Below are positions 20,198 to 31,274 of a DNA stretch of 64,000 nucleotides, piece by piece. This DNA comes from Pseudomonas azotoformans (GTDB lineage: Bacteria; Pseudomonadota; Gammaproteobacteria; Pseudomonadales; Pseudomonadaceae). Position 1 is the stretch's first letter. Each line of letters starts with the position of its first letter. The notes beneath the pieces were generated by a model that had not been told where the DNA came from, did no database searches, and saw nothing but the letters and a program-made list of their open reading frames with translations. The stretch spans positions 1,922,001 to 1,986,000 of the forward strand of contig NZ_CP014546.1 in assembly GCF_001579805.1 (NCBI RefSeq), written 5' to 3'. Made by a program: the position numbers and the translations under genes.

Positions 20198-21157
20198 ATG
20201 AAACAGAAAAAAGCCCAATGGCCCTGGCACCTGCTGACCGTGGTCGTGCTGGTCGGCCTGGCTGGCGCCTTGTACTACGCCACGTCGCTGATGTCCTACG
20301 AGTGGCGCTGGAACCGTGTACCGCAATACTTCGCCTACCAGGCTGAAACGTCCCAGCGCGCCGCTGATATCTCCACGGTCGTCGAGTTGGTACGCAAAGG
20401 CGATATCGCCGAAGTGACCTTGCGCAACGACGCGGGCGCCGAGCAAAAGCTGACCGTTGCCGACAACAGCCTGCAAGTGGCGCGTGGCGACGATGTGGCC
20501 GAAGGCGATGTGGTCGGCGTGACCCGCCATTGGGCGTTGGGCCCACTGATGTGGGGTTTGTGGACCACACTGTGGCTGTCTGTTGTCTCTGGCATCCTTG
20601 GCTTGATCATCGGCCTGGCGACCGGGCTGTGCCGCTTGTCCAGCAACCCGACCTTACGAGATTTGTCGACGATCTACGTCGAACTGGTACGCGGCACGCC
20701 GCTATTGGTGCAGATCTTCATTTTCTACTTCTTTATCGGAACGGTGCTCAACCTGTCCCGTGAATTTGCCGGGATCGCCGCGCTGTCGCTGTTCACCGGC
20801 GCCTACGTGGCGGAAATCGTCCGCGCTGGCGTGCAGTCCATTACCCGTGGCCAGAACGAAGCCGCGCGGTCCTTGGGCCTGAGCGCGAGCCAGTCAATGC
20901 GCCATGTGGTATTGCCGCAGGCGTTCAAGCGCGTGCTGCCGCCATTGGCTGGGCAATTTATCAGCCTGGTGAAAGACACTTCGCTGGTCTCGGTGATTGC
21001 GATTACCGAATTGCTCAAGAGCGGCCGTGAGGTGATCACCACCTCGTTCTCGCCTTTTGAAATCCTGTTCTGCGTCGCAGGCCTGTACCTGCTGATCAAC
21101 CTGCCGCTGTCGAAAATGGCCAGCCGGCTTGAGCGGAGGCTCGCGCAAAGTGATTGA
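20198..21157 (+). CDS. Polar amino-acid ABC permease with a periplasmic insert
   Basis: The 319-residue protein belongs to the HisM/GlnP permease family. Residues about 100-319 form the transmembrane domain, with the ATPase-docking loop [21 protein letters not shown]. Unlike minimal permeases of about 220 residues, it has an N-terminal helix followed by roughly 80 soluble residues before the core. These probably lie in the periplasm and may contact the binding proteins (inference). Its end overlaps the ATPase gene by eight bases. Confidence 0.88.
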   Translation: MKQKKAQWPWHLLTVVVLVGLAGALYYATSLMSYEWRWNRVPQYFAYQAETSQRAADISTVVELVRKGDIAEVTLRNDAGAEQKLTVADNSLQVARGDDVAEGDVVGVTRHWALGPLMWGLWTTLWLSVVSGILGLIIGLATGLCRLSSNPTLRDLSTIYVELVRGTPLLVQIFIFYFFIGTVLNLSREFAGIAALSLFTGAYVAEIVRAGVQSITRGQNEAARSLGLSASQSMRHVVLPQAFKRVLPPLAGQFISLVKDTSLVSVIAITELLKSGREVITTSFSPFEILFCVAGLYLLINLPLSKMASRLERRLAQSD

Positions 21158-21884
21158 AGTCCGCGATCTGGTAAAAGTCTTCGACACCCGTGGGCAGGTG
21201 GTCCGCGCGGTCGACAACGTGACCACCCAGGTGGCCAAGGGTGAAGTGCTGGTGGTGATCGGCCCGTCCGGCTCCGGCAAGTCCACCTTCTTGCGCTGCC
21301 TCAATGGCCTGGAAGAATTTGACTCGGGCTCGGTGAGCATCGACGGCCTGCAACTGGCCGACCCGAAGACCGACGTGAATGCCTATCGCCGCGAAGTCGG
21401 CATGGTGTTCCAGCATTTCAACCTGTTCCCCCACATGACGGTGCTGGAAAACCTGTGCCTGGCGCAGAAAGTCGTGCGCAAGCGCAGCAAGAAAGAGCGC
21501 GAGGCCAAAGCCCTGGCGTTGCTGGAAAAGGTCGGAATTGCACAGAAGGCCAATGAGTTTCCATCACGCTTGTCCGGTGGCCAACAGCAGCGCGTCGCGA
21601 TTGCCAGGGCCCTGGCGATGGACCCCAAGGTCATGCTGTTCGACGAGCCCACCTCGGCGCTGGACCCGGAAATGGTCGGCGAAGTGCTGGACGTGATGAA
21701 GACCCTGGCCCTGGAAGGCATGACCATGGTCTGCGTTACCCACGAAATGGGCTTTGCCCGTGAAGTGGCTGACCGCGTGCTGTTTTTCGATCATGGCAAA
21801 CTGCTGGAAGACGCCGCCCCGGCTGCGTTTTTCGATGCGCCGAAAGACCCACGGGCCCAAGCTTTCCTGCGTCAGGTCCTATAA
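21150..21884 (+). CDS. Polar amino-acid ABC ATPase
   Basis: The 244-residue GlnQ/HisP-type ATPase has Walker [11 protein letters not shown]-loop [13 protein letters not shown], signature [16 protein letters not shown], Walker [15 protein letters not shown] and the H-loop THEMGFA. I start at GTG 21150, ten bases after GGAGG (21135-21139); the in-frame TTG at 21129 lacks a ribosome-binding site. It overlaps the permease by eight bases and, at its stop, the convergent chemoreceptor gene by six. Confidence 0.9.
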   Translation: MIEVRDLVKVFDTRGQVVRAVDNVTTQVAKGEVLVVIGPSGSGKSTFLRCLNGLEEFDSGSVSIDGLQLADPKTDVNAYRREVGMVFQHFNLFPHMTVLENLCLAQKVVRKRSKKEREAKALALLEKVGIAQKANEFPSRLSGGQQQRVAIARALAMDPKVMLFDEPTSALDPEMVGEVLDVMKTLALEGMTMVCVTHEMGFAREVADRVLFFDHGKLLEDAAPAAFFDAPKDPRAQAFLRQVL

Positions 21885-23786
21885 CCTGAATTTGCCCACC
21901 AGCGCTTGTAGATCCAGGCTCAGCCGGGTTAGTTGAACACTCGCCGCCGCCGTCTCCTCACTGGCGGCGGCAGTTTGTTCGGACACATCGCGCACCTTCA
22001 ACACACTGCGATTGATCTCTTGCGCCACCGCGCTCTGCTCCTCGGCGGCAGCGGCGATCTGCGGGTTCATTTCCTGGATGATCGACACCGTGCGGATAAT
22101 CGCCGCGAGTGCATCGCCTGCATCACGGCTCAGGTCGACGCTGTAGTCAGTCAGGGCGCGGCTGCCGTCCATGATATCGGCCACCTGCTGGGTGCCGGTG
22201 TGCAATCCGAGTATCAGCCCTTCGATCTCTTCAGCGGATGCCTGCGTGCGTAAAGCCAGGCTGCGCACTTCGTCTGCGACCACGGCAAACCCTTCGCCTG
22301 CCGAGCCAGCCCGCGCGGCTTCAATGGCGGCGTTCAACGCCAGCAAGTTGGTCTGCTGCGACACGGACTTGATCACGTCCAGCACGCCGCCGATCTTTTG
22401 GCTCTCCTGTTGCAGTGCAATCATCGCCTGGCCGGCGCGCGCCATTTCGTGGGCCAGATGACCAATCTGCTCGACGGCCTGCCCGACAACCTTGTCGCCA
22501 GCCGTGGCTTGTTCATCGGCCTCCCTGGCCGCCGCCGAGGCTTGTTCGGCATGTCGCGCGACCTCCTGGGCAGTGGCGAGCATTTCATTCATCGCGGTGG
22601 CCACCTGGTCGGTTTCGTCCCTTTGGTTACTGACCCCGGCGCGGGTCTGTTCGGTGACGGTGGAGAGCTGGGTGGCCGCGCTGGCGATCTGCCGGGCGCT
22701 GTCGCCGATGCCGCTGATCAAACTGCGCAGGTTGCGAGACATTTGCGCGATGCTTTGCTGAAGTTGGCCGAGTTCATCCCGACGCTCCACCACCAGGTTG
22801 TCGCTCAGGTTGCCCTCGGCGATGCGGTTCGCCGCGGCCAAGGCCTGACGCAACGGTAGGGCGATTTGCCGGGCGATCCACCAGGCCGCCAGCGCACCCA
22901 GCAACAGTGCGGCAACCGTGACGCTCACCAGCAACAGGCGAGTCTGTTGCGCCTCACCGTCACGCTTGACGATTTGCCCCTCGCTCACCCGGTCGGTTTT
23001 TTCGAGCAACTGGTTGAGTTGTTGCTCGAAGCGGTTCTGCACGGTTTCAGTCGTGACTTGAGCGTCCTTCAGCGCCAGTAACTGCGCGCGATAATTGGCC
23101 AGGTCGGTTTTGAGCAGGGCCGAGTCCACGGGCAGCTCCGTGACGGCGGCTTGAGCGATGTCCAGAGCATCGAGTGTTGTACCGAGCACTTCGACATAGG
23201 CTTTTAGCGATTCGGCAGCCCAGGCAGGGCTGCGGGCACGCTCTTCAGCTTGTTCCATGGTTTGCCGCAGGTTCTCGATGGCATCGAGTGCTTTTTGATC
23301 CTGCTGGTCGGGTAGTTCACTGGCTAATTGGGCGAGGGTGTCGCTGGCTTGTAGGGCGGATTTGCGCAGCACAGGCCGGGTGGTTTCGCGTTGTTCGATC
23401 AGCGGCGACAGTTCAACGAGTGCCGTTTTGAAGCTGACCACCAAACCCTTCGCTTCCTGGATACGTTGCAGGTCGGCTGTGTCTTTCAGGTGGTTTTGCA
23501 GGTAGTCGAGGTGCTGGTCGATTTTTTCGATCTGCAATTTCATTTTGCTTAGGCTGGCGGTGTCCGTCAGGGTGCGGTACACGATACGGTCGGCGCGCAT
23601 GGCTTCTGCCACCGCGGCCAGCTTGCCCAGCTCGGTCAGGTTGCCCGAACGAAATAGCACGGCATTCAAGGCTTGCCAGCCGGTCATGGCGATGATGAAG
23701 CTGAGGATCAGCACCTGACCAAAACCCAGTGCGAGCTTGAGGCGGACGCTGGCATTGACCAGCAAGCGGGTCAGCCGAGAAAACAT
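21879..23786 (-). CDS. Methyl-accepting chemotaxis protein, HBM/McpS-like, copy 1
   Basis: The 635-residue chemoreceptor has a first membrane helix at about residues 18-38, a roughly 245-residue helical periplasmic region, a second helix near 285-305 ([17 protein letters not shown]), HAMP, and a long coiled-coil signalling domain. The size and helical character fit the helical bimodular (HBM) ligand domain of the McpS family. In the signalling tip the usual [12 protein letters not shown] reads [12 protein letters not shown]: an Arg conserved in most receptors is Glu (codon at 22293-22295). It is a tandem paralogue of the next receptor. Ligand unknown, organic acids possible. Confidence 0.88.
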   Translation of the reverse strand: MFSRLTRLLVNASVRLKLALGFGQVLILSFIIAMTGWQALNAVLFRSGNLTELGKLAAVAEAMRADRIVYRTLTDTASLSKMKLQIEKIDQHLDYLQNHLKDTADLQRIQEAKGLVVSFKTALVELSPLIEQRETTRPVLRKSALQASDTLAQLASELPDQQDQKALDAIENLRQTMEQAEERARSPAWAAESLKAYVEVLGTTLDALDIAQAAVTELPVDSALLKTDLANYRAQLLALKDAQVTTETVQNRFEQQLNQLLEKTDRVSEGQIVKRDGEAQQTRLLLVSVTVAALLLGALAAWWIARQIALPLRQALAAANRIAEGNLSDNLVVERRDELGQLQQSIAQMSRNLRSLISGIGDSARQIASAATQLSTVTEQTRAGVSNQRDETDQVATAMNEMLATAQEVARHAEQASAAAREADEQATAGDKVVGQAVEQIGHLAHEMARAGQAMIALQQESQKIGGVLDVIKSVSQQTNLLALNAAIEAARAGSAGEGFAVVADEVRSLALRTQASAEEIEGLILGLHTGTQQVADIMDGSRALTDYSVDLSRDAGDALAAIIRTVSIIQEMNPQIAAAAEEQSAVAQEINRSVLKVRDVSEQTAAASEETAAASVQLTRLSLDLQALVGKFRL

Positions 23787-23892
23787 GATGAACCTCCGAA
23801 TCTGAAGAAGCGTTTCGCAACAAAGGAAACGCTAATTCGATTCGGTGTAACGCTGGGCTGATAACTACGTAGGACGTTTCACAAATTTTGGA

Positions 23893-25809
23893 TCAGATCC
23901 GGAAACGCCCCACCAGCGTTTGCAGGTAAATCCCCAAGCGGGCCAGCTCGGCACTGGATGCAGCGGTTTCTTCACTGGCCGACGAGGTCTGTTCCGACAC
24001 ATCGCGCACGTTCAACACGCTGCGGTTGATCTCTTCCGCCACTGCGCTTTGTTGCTCGGCGGCCGTGGCGATCTGTGAGTTCATCGCCTGGATGGTTGAG
24101 ACCGTGCGGGTGATACTCGCCAAGGCGCTGCCGGCGCGGCGGGTCAGTTCGACGCTGCTGTCGGTCAAGCCACGGCTGTTGTCCATGATGGTCGCCACCT
24201 GCTGAGTGCCGCTTTGCAGGCCGACGATCAGCTCTTCGATCTCTTCGGTGGACTTCTGGGTGCGCTGGGCCAGGCTGCGCACTTCGTCCGCCACCACGGC
24301 GAAGCCACGCCCGGCTTCACCGGCGCGCGCGGCTTCAATCGCGGCGTTGAGGGCCAGCAGGTTGGTTTGCTGGGCCACGGACTTGATCACGTCGAGCACG
24401 CTGCCGATCTTGTCGCTTTCGCGCTTCAGGTCACCCATGGCGACCGTGGAGTTGCCCACTTCGGTGGCCAGGCGTTCGATCTGAGCGATGGCTTCGCCGA
24501 CCACCTTGTCGCCTTCACGGGCCTGCTGGTCAGCCGCCACGGCGGCTTCGGAGGCCTCCTCGGCGTTGCGTGCCACTTCCTGCACGGTCGCGGTCATTTC
24601 GTTCATGGCGGTGGCGACCTGGTCGGTCTCGACCTTCTGGCTGTTGACCCCGGCGCTGGTCTGTTCGGTCACGGCCGACAGTTGCTCGGCGGCGCTGGCG
24701 ATCTGGGTGACACCGTCGCTGATACCACCGATCAGCTCGCGCAGGCCGACGGTCATGCTTTGCATGGCCCGTTGCAGTTGGCCCAGTTCGTCCTGGCGCG
24801 TGGAGGTCAGGTTGTGGCTCAGGTCACCGGAGGCGACGCGCTCGGCCACCTTGAGAGTCTGGTTCAGCGGGATGACGATCTGGCGCGTGATCGCCCAGGC
24901 GGCCACCAGGCCGAAGATCAGCGCCAACACGGTCGCCAGCAGCAGGAGTTGTTTGGCCTGCGCGGCGTCGGTGTCGCGCACCACGGTTTGCGAGGTGGTG
25001 AGTTTTTCGCTGTGGGCCTGCAGGATGTCACCCTGGGCGCTCATGATTTTCAGCGCCTCGGCGGCAGCGGTCTGTGAGTCACGGTACTGGCTGACGGCCG
25101 CGCGGTAGGCCTGCAGCGAGGTGCTGGCCTGCTGCAGGTTGGTCTGGTACTGCGTGGGCAGTTGGCCTTCCAGTTCGGTGATCTTCTTGATGGCGTTATC
25201 AATCGCATCGAGGGCCGGCTGTTCAGCCTCGACCTTGGCGCTGTAGGTGTAGCCGCGCACCTGGAAACGCGCTTGCTGAATCAGTTTGCTCAGGTCGACC
25301 ACGCTGTTGAACAGGGTGACGCTGTCGCCTTGCAGCAGGCTTTTTTCGACCTCGCTGACTTTTTCCACGGCGTTGTCGGCGGTGTCGCCCAGTTTGCTGC
25401 GGGCACCTTCGCGCTTGAGCCCGGCCTGGACCATGGCGGCAAAGGCTTTTTTGTATTGGTTCAGGGCGTCTTGTTGCTGTTCCACAAGGGCCTTGTCGTC
25501 GGGTTGCTCGATCAGGTCGGCGGCGGTTTTCAGGCCACTGTCCAGTTTGGTGATCAAGTTGTTGACCGCGTCGGTGCCTTGTTCGCCGCGCCGCATTTCG
25601 AAGTCCAGGCGTGCCAGGCGCAAGTCCTTGGTCAGGCCGTTGAGGCTGGAGATATAGCCCAGCTTGTCACCGCGACTGATCACGTCGCCCAGGCCGGTCC
25701 AGCCGGTGAAGGTGATCAACAACGTCAGGATCAACACCAAGCCAAAACCTACGCCCAGCTTGCGATTGACACCCACATTCCCCAGCTTTTCGGCTAACCA
25801 ACGATACAT
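23893..25809 (-). CDS. Methyl-accepting chemotaxis protein, HBM/McpS-like, copy 2
   Basis: The 638-residue receptor has the same layout: helix at about 18-40, a 240-residue helical periplasmic domain, second helix near 288-308 ([20 protein letters not shown]), HAMP, and a signalling domain with a canonical [18 protein letters not shown] tip. From memory, the gene in this position beside rsmE in P. aeruginosa PAO1 is McpK, which senses alpha-ketoglutarate through an HBM domain, and P. putida McpS (TCA intermediates) has the same length. An organic-acid ligand is thus plausible. The 106-base gap to copy 1 holds no gene. Confidence 0.9.
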   Translation of the reverse strand: MYRWLAEKLGNVGVNRKLGVGFGLVLILTLLITFTGWTGLGDVISRGDKLGYISSLNGLTKDLRLARLDFEMRRGEQGTDAVNNLITKLDSGLKTAADLIEQPDDKALVEQQQDALNQYKKAFAAMVQAGLKREGARSKLGDTADNAVEKVSEVEKSLLQGDSVTLFNSVVDLSKLIQQARFQVRGYTYSAKVEAEQPALDAIDNAIKKITELEGQLPTQYQTNLQQASTSLQAYRAAVSQYRDSQTAAAEALKIMSAQGDILQAHSEKLTTSQTVVRDTDAAQAKQLLLLATVLALIFGLVAAWAITRQIVIPLNQTLKVAERVASGDLSHNLTSTRQDELGQLQRAMQSMTVGLRELIGGISDGVTQIASAAEQLSAVTEQTSAGVNSQKVETDQVATAMNEMTATVQEVARNAEEASEAAVAADQQAREGDKVVGEAIAQIERLATEVGNSTVAMGDLKRESDKIGSVLDVIKSVAQQTNLLALNAAIEAARAGEAGRGFAVVADEVRSLAQRTQKSTEEIEELIVGLQSGTQQVATIMDNSRGLTDSSVELTRRAGSALASITRTVSTIQAMNSQIATAAEQQSAVAEEINRSVLNVRDVSEQTSSASEETAASSAELARLGIYLQTLVGRFRI

Positions 25810-25908
25810 GCTGCGAACTCCCCTGAAACAAGGCTTGGACTTATTAAGAGCTTATCGGCAGCGTAGGTGAGTTCTGTAGCAACAAGGTCGAATGTCGGAG
25901 AGGGTTTG

Positions 25909-26042
25909 TGTGGTGAGCGGGCTTGCCCCGCGCTGGGTGGCGGAGCCGCCCTAAACCCAGGCATCGCGGTCTTGCTGATACACTGCGGCGTCCTTGTTGG
26001 GGCCGCTGCGCAGCCCAGCGCGGGGCAAGCCCGCTCACCACA
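25909..26042. repeat. REPIN: two REPs in inverted orientation
   Basis: Two perfect 29-base arms (25909-25937 and 26014-26042; inner end GCGCTGGG) face each other across 76 bases. The outer part TGTGGTGAGCGGGCTTGCCC is a common P. fluorescens REP. It fills the 262-base gap between the chemoreceptor and rsmE, with no coding sequence. Such doublets are mobilised by RAYT transposases elsewhere in the genome. Confidence 0.85.
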
Positions 26043-26071
26043 AAAAGCCCATCCATCCGGAGTAAGCGGGG

Positions 26072-26779
26072 TTAGAACAAGCGGGCGAGCAGGGCGGTGA
26101 CGGCAGTTTCGACGCGCAGGATGCGGGCGCCGAGTTGTACCGGCTGCAAGCCGGCCTTGGTCAGCAGGTCCACTTCATAGGGGATCCAGCCACCTTCCGG
26201 GCCGATCGCCAGGGTAACCGGCTGGTCCAGCCCACGCGGGCAGGCCGGGTAATCACCGGGATGACCGATCAGGCCCAGGGTGCCGGCGGTCATGGCTGGC
26301 AGGCGGTCTTCGACGAACGGCTTGAAGCGTTTTTCGATGATGATCTCGGGCAGCATCGTGTCCCGCGCCTGTTCCAGGCCGAGGATCAGTTGCTCGCGAA
26401 TCGCTTCAGGTTCCAGGAACGGGGTTTGCCAGAAGCTTTTTTCGACGCGGTAACTGTTCACCAGCACCACCTTAGGCACGCCCATGGCGGCCACGGTTTG
26501 CAGCACCCGACGCAGCATCTTCGGGCGTGGCAGGGCCAGCAGCAGGGTTAGCGGTAATTTGGCCGGTGGCGGCTGGTCGAAGCTCACTTGCAGCTCGGCT
26601 TCGGTGGCTTCCAGGCGCAGCAGTTGCGCATTGCCCATCAGCCCGCCGATGCGGCCGACGCGCAGGCTGTCGCCGACGGCGGCGCGATGGACTTCCTGCA
26701 TGTGCACCAGGCGCCGATCACGCAGCACCACACGGTCGGCCGCGATGAAGTCGGCCTCTTCGAGGAGCAGCAGGTTCAC
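26072..26779 (-). CDS. rsmE: RsmE, 16S rRNA m3U1498 methyltransferase
   Basis: The 235-residue SPOUT-class enzyme methylates N3 of U1498 in 16S rRNA. An N-terminal PUA-like part ([17 protein letters not shown]) precedes the knotted C-terminal domain with [20 protein letters not shown] and the SAM-binding AIGPEGGW and [12 protein letters not shown] segments. It is translated after tatC with a four-base overlap. Confidence 0.95.
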   Translation of the reverse strand: MNLLLLEEADFIAADRVVLRDRRLVHMQEVHRAAVGDSLRVGRIGGLMGNAQLLRLEATEAELQVSFDQPPPAKLPLTLLLALPRPKMLRRVLQTVAAMGVPKVVLVNSYRVEKSFWQTPFLEPEAIREQLILGLEQARDTMLPEIIIEKRFKPFVEDRLPAMTAGTLGLIGHPGDYPACPRGLDQPVTLAIGPEGGWIPYEVDLLTKAGLQPVQLGARILRVETAVTALLARLF

Positions 26780-27564
26780 GGCTGGGTCGCTGGCGGCTGG
26801 TCGTCGTCGGGTTGGTCATCCGGGTGTTCGCCGCGCTTGCTGATCAAGCCGCTGAACAGGATGCCGATCTCGAACAGCATCCACATCGGCACGGCCAGAA
26901 GGGTCTGGGAGAAGATGTCCGGCGGCGTAAGGATCATGCCGACCACGAAGCAGCCGATGATCACGTACGGGCGGATTTTCTTCAGGTACGCCACGTTGAC
27001 CACGCCGATCCATACCAGCAGCACCACGGCTACCGGGATTTCGAAGGCCACGCCAAAGGCGAAGAACAGCGTCATCACAAAGTCGAGGTAGCTGGTGATG
27101 TCGGTCATCATTTCCACGCCGGCCGGGGTGGCGGCGGCGAAGAACTTGAAGATCAGCGGGAACACCAGGAAGTAGGCGAACGCCATGCCGGTGTAGAACA
27201 GCAGGATGCTCGACACCAGCAGCGGCACGGCGATGCGCTTCTCATGCTTGTACAGGCCCGGCGCGATAAAGCCCCAGATCTGATGCAGGATCACCGGGAT
27301 CGCCAGGAACAGCGAGACCATCATGGTCAGCTTCAACGGCGTGAGGAACGGCGACGACACGTCGGTGGCGATCATCGTCGCACCGGCCGGCAGGTATTGG
27401 CGCAGCGGCGTGGAGACGAAGGTGTAGATCTGCTGGGTAAAGGCGAACAACCCGGCAAAGATGATGAAGATGGCCGCTACGCAACGCAGCAGGCGGGTAC
27501 GCAGCTCGGTGAGGTGCGAGACCAGCGGCATATGCTGGTCGTTTTCCGGTTTATCAGCGCTCAT
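26776..27564 (-). CDS. tatC: TatC, twin-arginine translocase core subunit
   Basis: The 262-residue inner-membrane protein has six predicted helices and the conserved N-terminal [11 protein letters not shown] that binds twin-arginine signals together with TatB. The family segments [22 protein letters not shown] and [20 protein letters not shown] are present. A polar tail follows the last helix. It overlaps tatB and rsmE by four bases each, giving a tightly packed tatABC-rsmE operon. Confidence 0.96.
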   Translation of the reverse strand: MSADKPENDQHMPLVSHLTELRTRLLRCVAAIFIIFAGLFAFTQQIYTFVSTPLRQYLPAGATMIATDVSSPFLTPLKLTMMVSLFLAIPVILHQIWGFIAPGLYKHEKRIAVPLLVSSILLFYTGMAFAYFLVFPLIFKFFAAATPAGVEMMTDITSYLDFVMTLFFAFGVAFEIPVAVVLLVWIGVVNVAYLKKIRPYVIIGCFVVGMILTPPDIFSQTLLAVPMWMLFEIGILFSGLISKRGEHPDDQPDDDQPPATQP

Positions 27565-27965
27565 GGGGCTCGCGGCGGCAATGTAGGGTCATGGGGCGCG
27601 GGCGACGCGGTGGGCGTCGGCGCAGGCTCGGTGGGCGCGGTCGGTGCCACGGGGGCGGCTTCGGCAACCGGTGCAATGCTGTTTTCAGGCACAGGCTCCG
27701 CCGGTTTGGCGGGCTCCTGCACCGGCGACAGAATCTTCCGGGCCTCCTGCTCCAACGACAGGATGTGCTCGTTGTGCAGTTGCCGGCGGATCTCGTCCGC
27801 ACCGATTTCCCGTTCAACTTCCTGTTTGATTGCGTTGAAACTGCGTTTCAGGCGCCCGATCCACAGGGCGGCCGTGCGTGCTGCACCGGGCAGGCGTTCC
27901 GGCCCCAGTACCAGCAGGGCCACGAGGCCGACGAGCAGCAGTTCAGAGAAGCTGATACCAAACAT
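27561..27965 (-). CDS. tatB: TatB, twin-arginine translocase subunit
   Basis: The 134-residue protein begins [26 protein letters not shown], the single TatB membrane helix with its Glu and the hinge Gly-Pro. An amphipathic helix follows, then a long Pro/Ala/Thr-rich tail ([18 protein letters not shown]). It works with TatC as the signal-peptide receptor for folded proteins. It starts ten bases after tatA. Confidence 0.94.
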   Translation of the reverse strand: MFGISFSELLLVGLVALLVLGPERLPGAARTAALWIGRLKRSFNAIKQEVEREIGADEIRRQLHNEHILSLEQEARKILSPVQEPAKPAEPVPENSIAPVAEAAPVAPTAPTEPAPTPTASPAPHDPTLPPRAP

Positions 27966-27975
27966 TAGTCAGTGC

Positions 27976-28254
27976 TCACGAGTCTTTGCGGGTCGGCTCT
28001 TCGACTTTCTCAGCCTGCACGTCGAAGGTGCGACGCTCGGTGATCGGCTGGGTGGCCTGCGGGTGCACAGGCTGCGCCGGAGGCACTGGGTTGGCGGCCG
28101 GGTCGGCCGGTTTTTCGTCGTCGTTCATGGCCTTGCGGAAGCCCTTGATCGACTCGCCCACATCGGTGCCCAGGTTTTTGAGTTTCTTGGTGCCGAACAC
28201 CAGTACCACCACCACCAGAATGACGATCCAGTGTTTCCAGTCAAAAATGCCCAT
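27976..28254 (-). CDS. tatA: TatA, twin-arginine translocase pore subunit
   Basis: The 92-residue protein starts [20 protein letters not shown] and continues with [23 protein letters not shown], the TatA membrane helix, hinge and amphipathic helix. I use the ATG at 28254, since the conserved N-terminus begins there and an upstream in-frame start would add five residues. It is the first tat gene, 26 bases after hisE. Confidence 0.95.
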   Translation of the reverse strand: MGIFDWKHWIVILVVVVLVFGTKKLKNLGTDVGESIKGFRKAMNDDEKPADPAANPVPPAQPVHPQATQPITERRTFDVQAEKVEEPTRKDS

Positions 28255-28280
28255 GCTGCAAATCCTCAAGTCTTAGTTAT

Positions 28281-28613
28281 TCAGGCGGACGGGCGCGAGG
28301 CTTTCTCGGCATGCCCGGACAAGCCGAAGCGTCGGTCCAGTTCATCCAGCACAGCCTGCGGATGCTGCCCCAGTTGGGCGAGCATGACCAGGCTATGGAA
28401 CCACAAGTCAGCGGTCTCGTAGATTACATCGCTGTAATCACCGCTGATTTGCGCGTCCTTGGCTGCAATGATGGTCTCGACGGATTCTTCGCCGAGCTTT
28501 TCCAGGATCTTGTTCAAGCCCTTGTGGTACAGGCTGGCGACGTAGGAACTGTCGGCATCCGCGCCTTTGCGGTCTTCCAGCACCTGGGCCACGCGGTTCA
28601 GGGTATCGCTCAT
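28281..28613 (-). CDS. hisE: HisE, phosphoribosyl-ATP pyrophosphatase
   Basis: The 110-residue enzyme removes pyrophosphate from phosphoribosyl-ATP, step 2 of histidine synthesis. The MazG-like core shows [13 protein letters not shown] and [15 protein letters not shown] with the metal-binding Glu/Asp residues. ATG 28613 gives the usual length; the longer in-frame start lies inside hisI. It follows hisI by two bases, so HisI and HisE are separate proteins here rather than the HisIE fusion of enterics. Confidence 0.95.
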   Translation of the reverse strand: MSDTLNRVAQVLEDRKGADADSSYVASLYHKGLNKILEKLGEESVETIIAAKDAQISGDYSDVIYETADLWFHSLVMLAQLGQHPQAVLDELDRRFGLSGHAEKASRPSA

Positions 28614-28615
28614 GT

Positions 28616-29008
28616 CTAGTGTCCTGCCGAGTAGATGGCGTGCGGGTCTTTGAGCACCGGCTCGACGGTCTTCCATTCGCCGTTCTCGAACACGCGATAG
28701 AAGCAACTGTGACGGCCGGTGTGGCAGGCGATGTCGCCGATCTGCTCAACCTTGAGGATCACCACGTCGGCGTCGCAGTCGATGCGCATCTCGTGCAGGG
28801 TCTGCACGTGCCCGGACTCTTCGCCCTTGCGCCACAGTTTGCCACGCGAGCGTGACCAGTAGATGGCGCGCTGCTCAGTGGCGGTGAGGCTCAGGGCCTC
28901 GCGGTTCATCCAGGCCATCATCAGCACGCGCCCGGTCTTGTAGTCTTGGGCAATGGCCGGCACCAGGCCGTCACTGTCCCACTTGATCTCGTCCAGCCAG
29001 TCTTTCAT
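28616..29008 (-). CDS. hisI: HisI, phosphoribosyl-AMP cyclohydrolase
   Basis: The 130-residue zinc enzyme opens the adenine ring of phosphoribosyl-AMP, step 3 of histidine synthesis. The conserved [44 protein letters not shown] and the [11 protein letters not shown] zinc/metal region are all present. Start at ATG 29008 with GGAG six bases upstream; an upstream in-frame start adds only five residues. It heads the hisI-hisE-tatABC-rsmE stretch on the minus strand. Confidence 0.96.
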   Translation of the reverse strand: MKDWLDEIKWDSDGLVPAIAQDYKTGRVLMMAWMNREALSLTATEQRAIYWSRSRGKLWRKGEESGHVQTLHEMRIDCDADVVILKVEQIGDIACHTGRHSCFYRVFENGEWKTVEPVLKDPHAIYSAGH

Positions 29009-29049
29009 GTTCGGCTCCGGCAATTTGCGACAGTGTATAACCGGATTGG

Positions 29050-30654
29050 CTATCGACGCACGATCAGATAAACACCCACGGCGACCATGATGCCAGCCGG
29101 CCAGTGGCCCAGTTGGTTCAGCGGGCCACCGATGGCCAGCATCACCCCGCCGACCAGGTGCGCAGCGCCCAGCAGGCGCAGGAACCAGTCGTCCTTGCGC
29201 TGCTTCCAGGGCGGCGCCGGGTCCTTGGCGTGGGGCTGGGACATGCGCTCCAGCAGGTCGCGGGTCATGTTGGCCAGGTGCGGCAGTTGTTCCATCTGGC
29301 TATGCAGGTTGCCCAGCACGGTTTTCGGGCTCATACGCTCGCGCATCCAGCGTTCGAGGAACGGCTGGGCGGTGTTCCACAGGTCAAGGTCAGGATACAA
29401 CTGGCGGCCCAGGCCTTCGATGTTCAGCAGGGTTTTTTGCAGCAAAACCAACTGCGGTTGCACTTCCATGTTGAAGCGTCGCGCGGTCTGGAACAGGCGC
29501 ATCAACACCTGGCCGAAGGAAATATCTTTTAACGGTTTTTCAAAGATTGGCTCGCACACGGTGCGGATCGCCGCTTCGAATTCGTTGAGCTTGGTTTCTG
29601 CCGGCACCCAGCCCGAATCAATGTGCAACTGCGCCACGCGGCGGTAGTCGCGCTTGAAGAAGGCGAACAGGTTGCGCGCTAGGTAGTCCTGGTCTTCCGG
29701 GGTCAGGCTGCCGACGATGCCGCAGTCGATCGCAATGTACTGCGGGCTCCACGGGTTCACGGTGCTGACGAAGATGTTGCCGGGGTGCATGTCGGCGTGG
29801 AAGAAACTGTCGCGGAACACCTGGGTGAAGAAGATCTCCACGCCGCGCTCGGCGAGCATCTTCATGTCGGTGCGCTGGTCTGCCAGGGTTGCGAGGTCGG
29901 TGACCTGCACGCCGTAGATGCGCTCCATCACCAGCACTTTCGGGCGGCACCAGTCCCAATACACTTGCGGCACGTACAGCAGGGGCGAGCCTTCGAAGTT
30001 GCGCTTGAGCTGGCTGGCATTGGCGGCTTCGCGCAGCAGGTCGAGTTCGTCGTAGATGGTTTTTTCGTAGTCGGCGACCACATCCACCGGGTGCAGCAGG
30101 CGCGCATCGGCCGAGAAACGCTCGGCGGCGCGGGCGAGGATGAACAGCCACGCCAGGTCCTGGCCGATGATCGGCTTGAGGCCGGGGCGGATCACTTTCA
30201 CCACCACTTCTTCGCCAGTCTTGAGCTGCGCCGCGTGCACTTGGGCCACGGAGGCCGACGCGAGAGGCTCGACGTCAAAGCGGCTGAAGACTTCGCTGAT
30301 CTTCTTGCCCAATTGTTCTTCGATCAGCGCCATCGACTGTTGGGAGTCGAACGGCGGTACGCGGTCCTGCAGCAGCATCAGCTCGTCGGCGATGTCTTCA
30401 GGCAGCAAGTCGCGGCGGGTCGAGAGGATCTGTCCGAACTTGATGAAGATCGGCCCCAGGTCCTGCAACGCCAGGCGCAGGCGCGCGCCACGGCTGAGCT
30501 CCAGCTTCTTGCGCGGGAACCAGCGCCACGGCAGCACATAGCGCACCGCCAGCAGGAACCACGGCAGGGGCAGGGCGAACAGCAGGTCATCGAGTTGGTA
30601 GCGGATTACGACGCGCTGGATACGAAACAAACGGCGGACGGCGAGCAGCTTCAT
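29050..30654 (-). CDS. ubiB: UbiB, ubiquinone biosynthesis regulatory kinase-like ATPase
   Basis: The 534-residue atypical kinase-like (ABC1/ADCK) protein supports early steps of ubiquinone synthesis. The N-terminal extension with [17 protein letters not shown] (KxGQ motif), an ASVAQVHAA nucleotide loop, [11 protein letters not shown] and IDCGIVGSL mark the family. Two helices at the C-terminus ([17 protein letters not shown] and the following stretch) anchor it in the membrane. It overlaps ubiJ by four bases. Confidence 0.96.
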   Translation of the reverse strand: MKLLAVRRLFRIQRVVIRYQLDDLLFALPLPWFLLAVRYVLPWRWFPRKKLELSRGARLRLALQDLGPIFIKFGQILSTRRDLLPEDIADELMLLQDRVPPFDSQQSMALIEEQLGKKISEVFSRFDVEPLASASVAQVHAAQLKTGEEVVVKVIRPGLKPIIGQDLAWLFILARAAERFSADARLLHPVDVVADYEKTIYDELDLLREAANASQLKRNFEGSPLLYVPQVYWDWCRPKVLVMERIYGVQVTDLATLADQRTDMKMLAERGVEIFFTQVFRDSFFHADMHPGNIFVSTVNPWSPQYIAIDCGIVGSLTPEDQDYLARNLFAFFKRDYRRVAQLHIDSGWVPAETKLNEFEAAIRTVCEPIFEKPLKDISFGQVLMRLFQTARRFNMEVQPQLVLLQKTLLNIEGLGRQLYPDLDLWNTAQPFLERWMRERMSPKTVLGNLHSQMEQLPHLANMTRDLLERMSQPHAKDPAPPWKQRKDDWFLRLLGAAHLVGGVMLAIGGPLNQLGHWPAGIMVAVGVYLIVRR

Positions 30655-31274
30655 GCGTTATCGCTTGGATCAAGGGAACGGCTCAGGCGCTCGAAGCGGG
30701 CCTCAAGGCGTTCCAGGTCGATTTTGGCCTTGTCGAGTTCACGAAAGCGCGCTTGCGCTTCCCGTTCTCCGACCAGGGTGCGCGATTCTTCGCTCAGGTA
30801 TTCGGCGAGGTTCTGGTTGAGGCTGGCGAACCCTTGTTGGTACCAGCGCGAACGACTGCGCAGGTGCCCGCTGATCAACTGGGTGGCGACGGGGCCGATC
30901 CAGCGTGACAGCTCGTATTCCCAGTCCAGTTCCAGGTCTTGCAGCACGGCGGCCAGGTCCATCAGCACCGAACTGTCGCCTTCCAGCTCCACTTCGGCGC
31001 TGTGCAGGATGGCGGTCTTGTTGCGGCTCAGGGCCAGGTGCAACAGGCTCGATGCCGGCGCACGCAGGGTGCAGTCGGCTTCGGCGGCCCACTGGGTCGC
31101 GAGCATCAGGCCTTCATCGCTGGGCAGGATAAACAGCTGCAAGGCGGGGCTACGGCAGTCGACGGCAATCACTTTGCCATTGAGGTGCGCAAGCCGCGCC
31201 AGGGCGGTGCTGTCCAGGCGCAGCACACGGTTGAGGCCGTGTTCAACGCTGGCGAGAAAGCCTGCGAGCAACAT
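30651..31274 (-). CDS. ubiJ: UbiJ, ubiquinone biosynthesis accessory factor
   Basis: The 207-residue protein has an SCP2-like lipid-binding N-terminal domain (about residues 15-115) and a Glu/Arg-rich coiled coil at the C-terminus ([21 protein letters not shown]). In E. coli, UbiJ scaffolds the soluble Ubi complex and carries hydrophobic intermediates. It starts on the stop of ubiE (TGATG) and overlaps ubiB, completing ubiE-ubiJ-ubiB. Confidence 0.92.
   Translation of the reverse strand: MLLAGFLASVEHGLNRVLRLDSTALARLAHLNGKVIAVDCRSPALQLFILPSDEGLMLATQWAAEADCTLRAPASSLLHLALSRNKTAILHSAEVELEGDSSVLMDLAAVLQDLELDWEYELSRWIGPVATQLISGHLRSRSRWYQQGFASLNQNLAEYLSEESRTLVGEREAQARFRELDKAKIDLERLEARFERLSRSLDPSDNA

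Noticed and set aside
26812..28422. 536-codon open frame antisense across tatCBA and part of hisE
   Set aside because: It spans four real genes and translates to low-complexity sequence.
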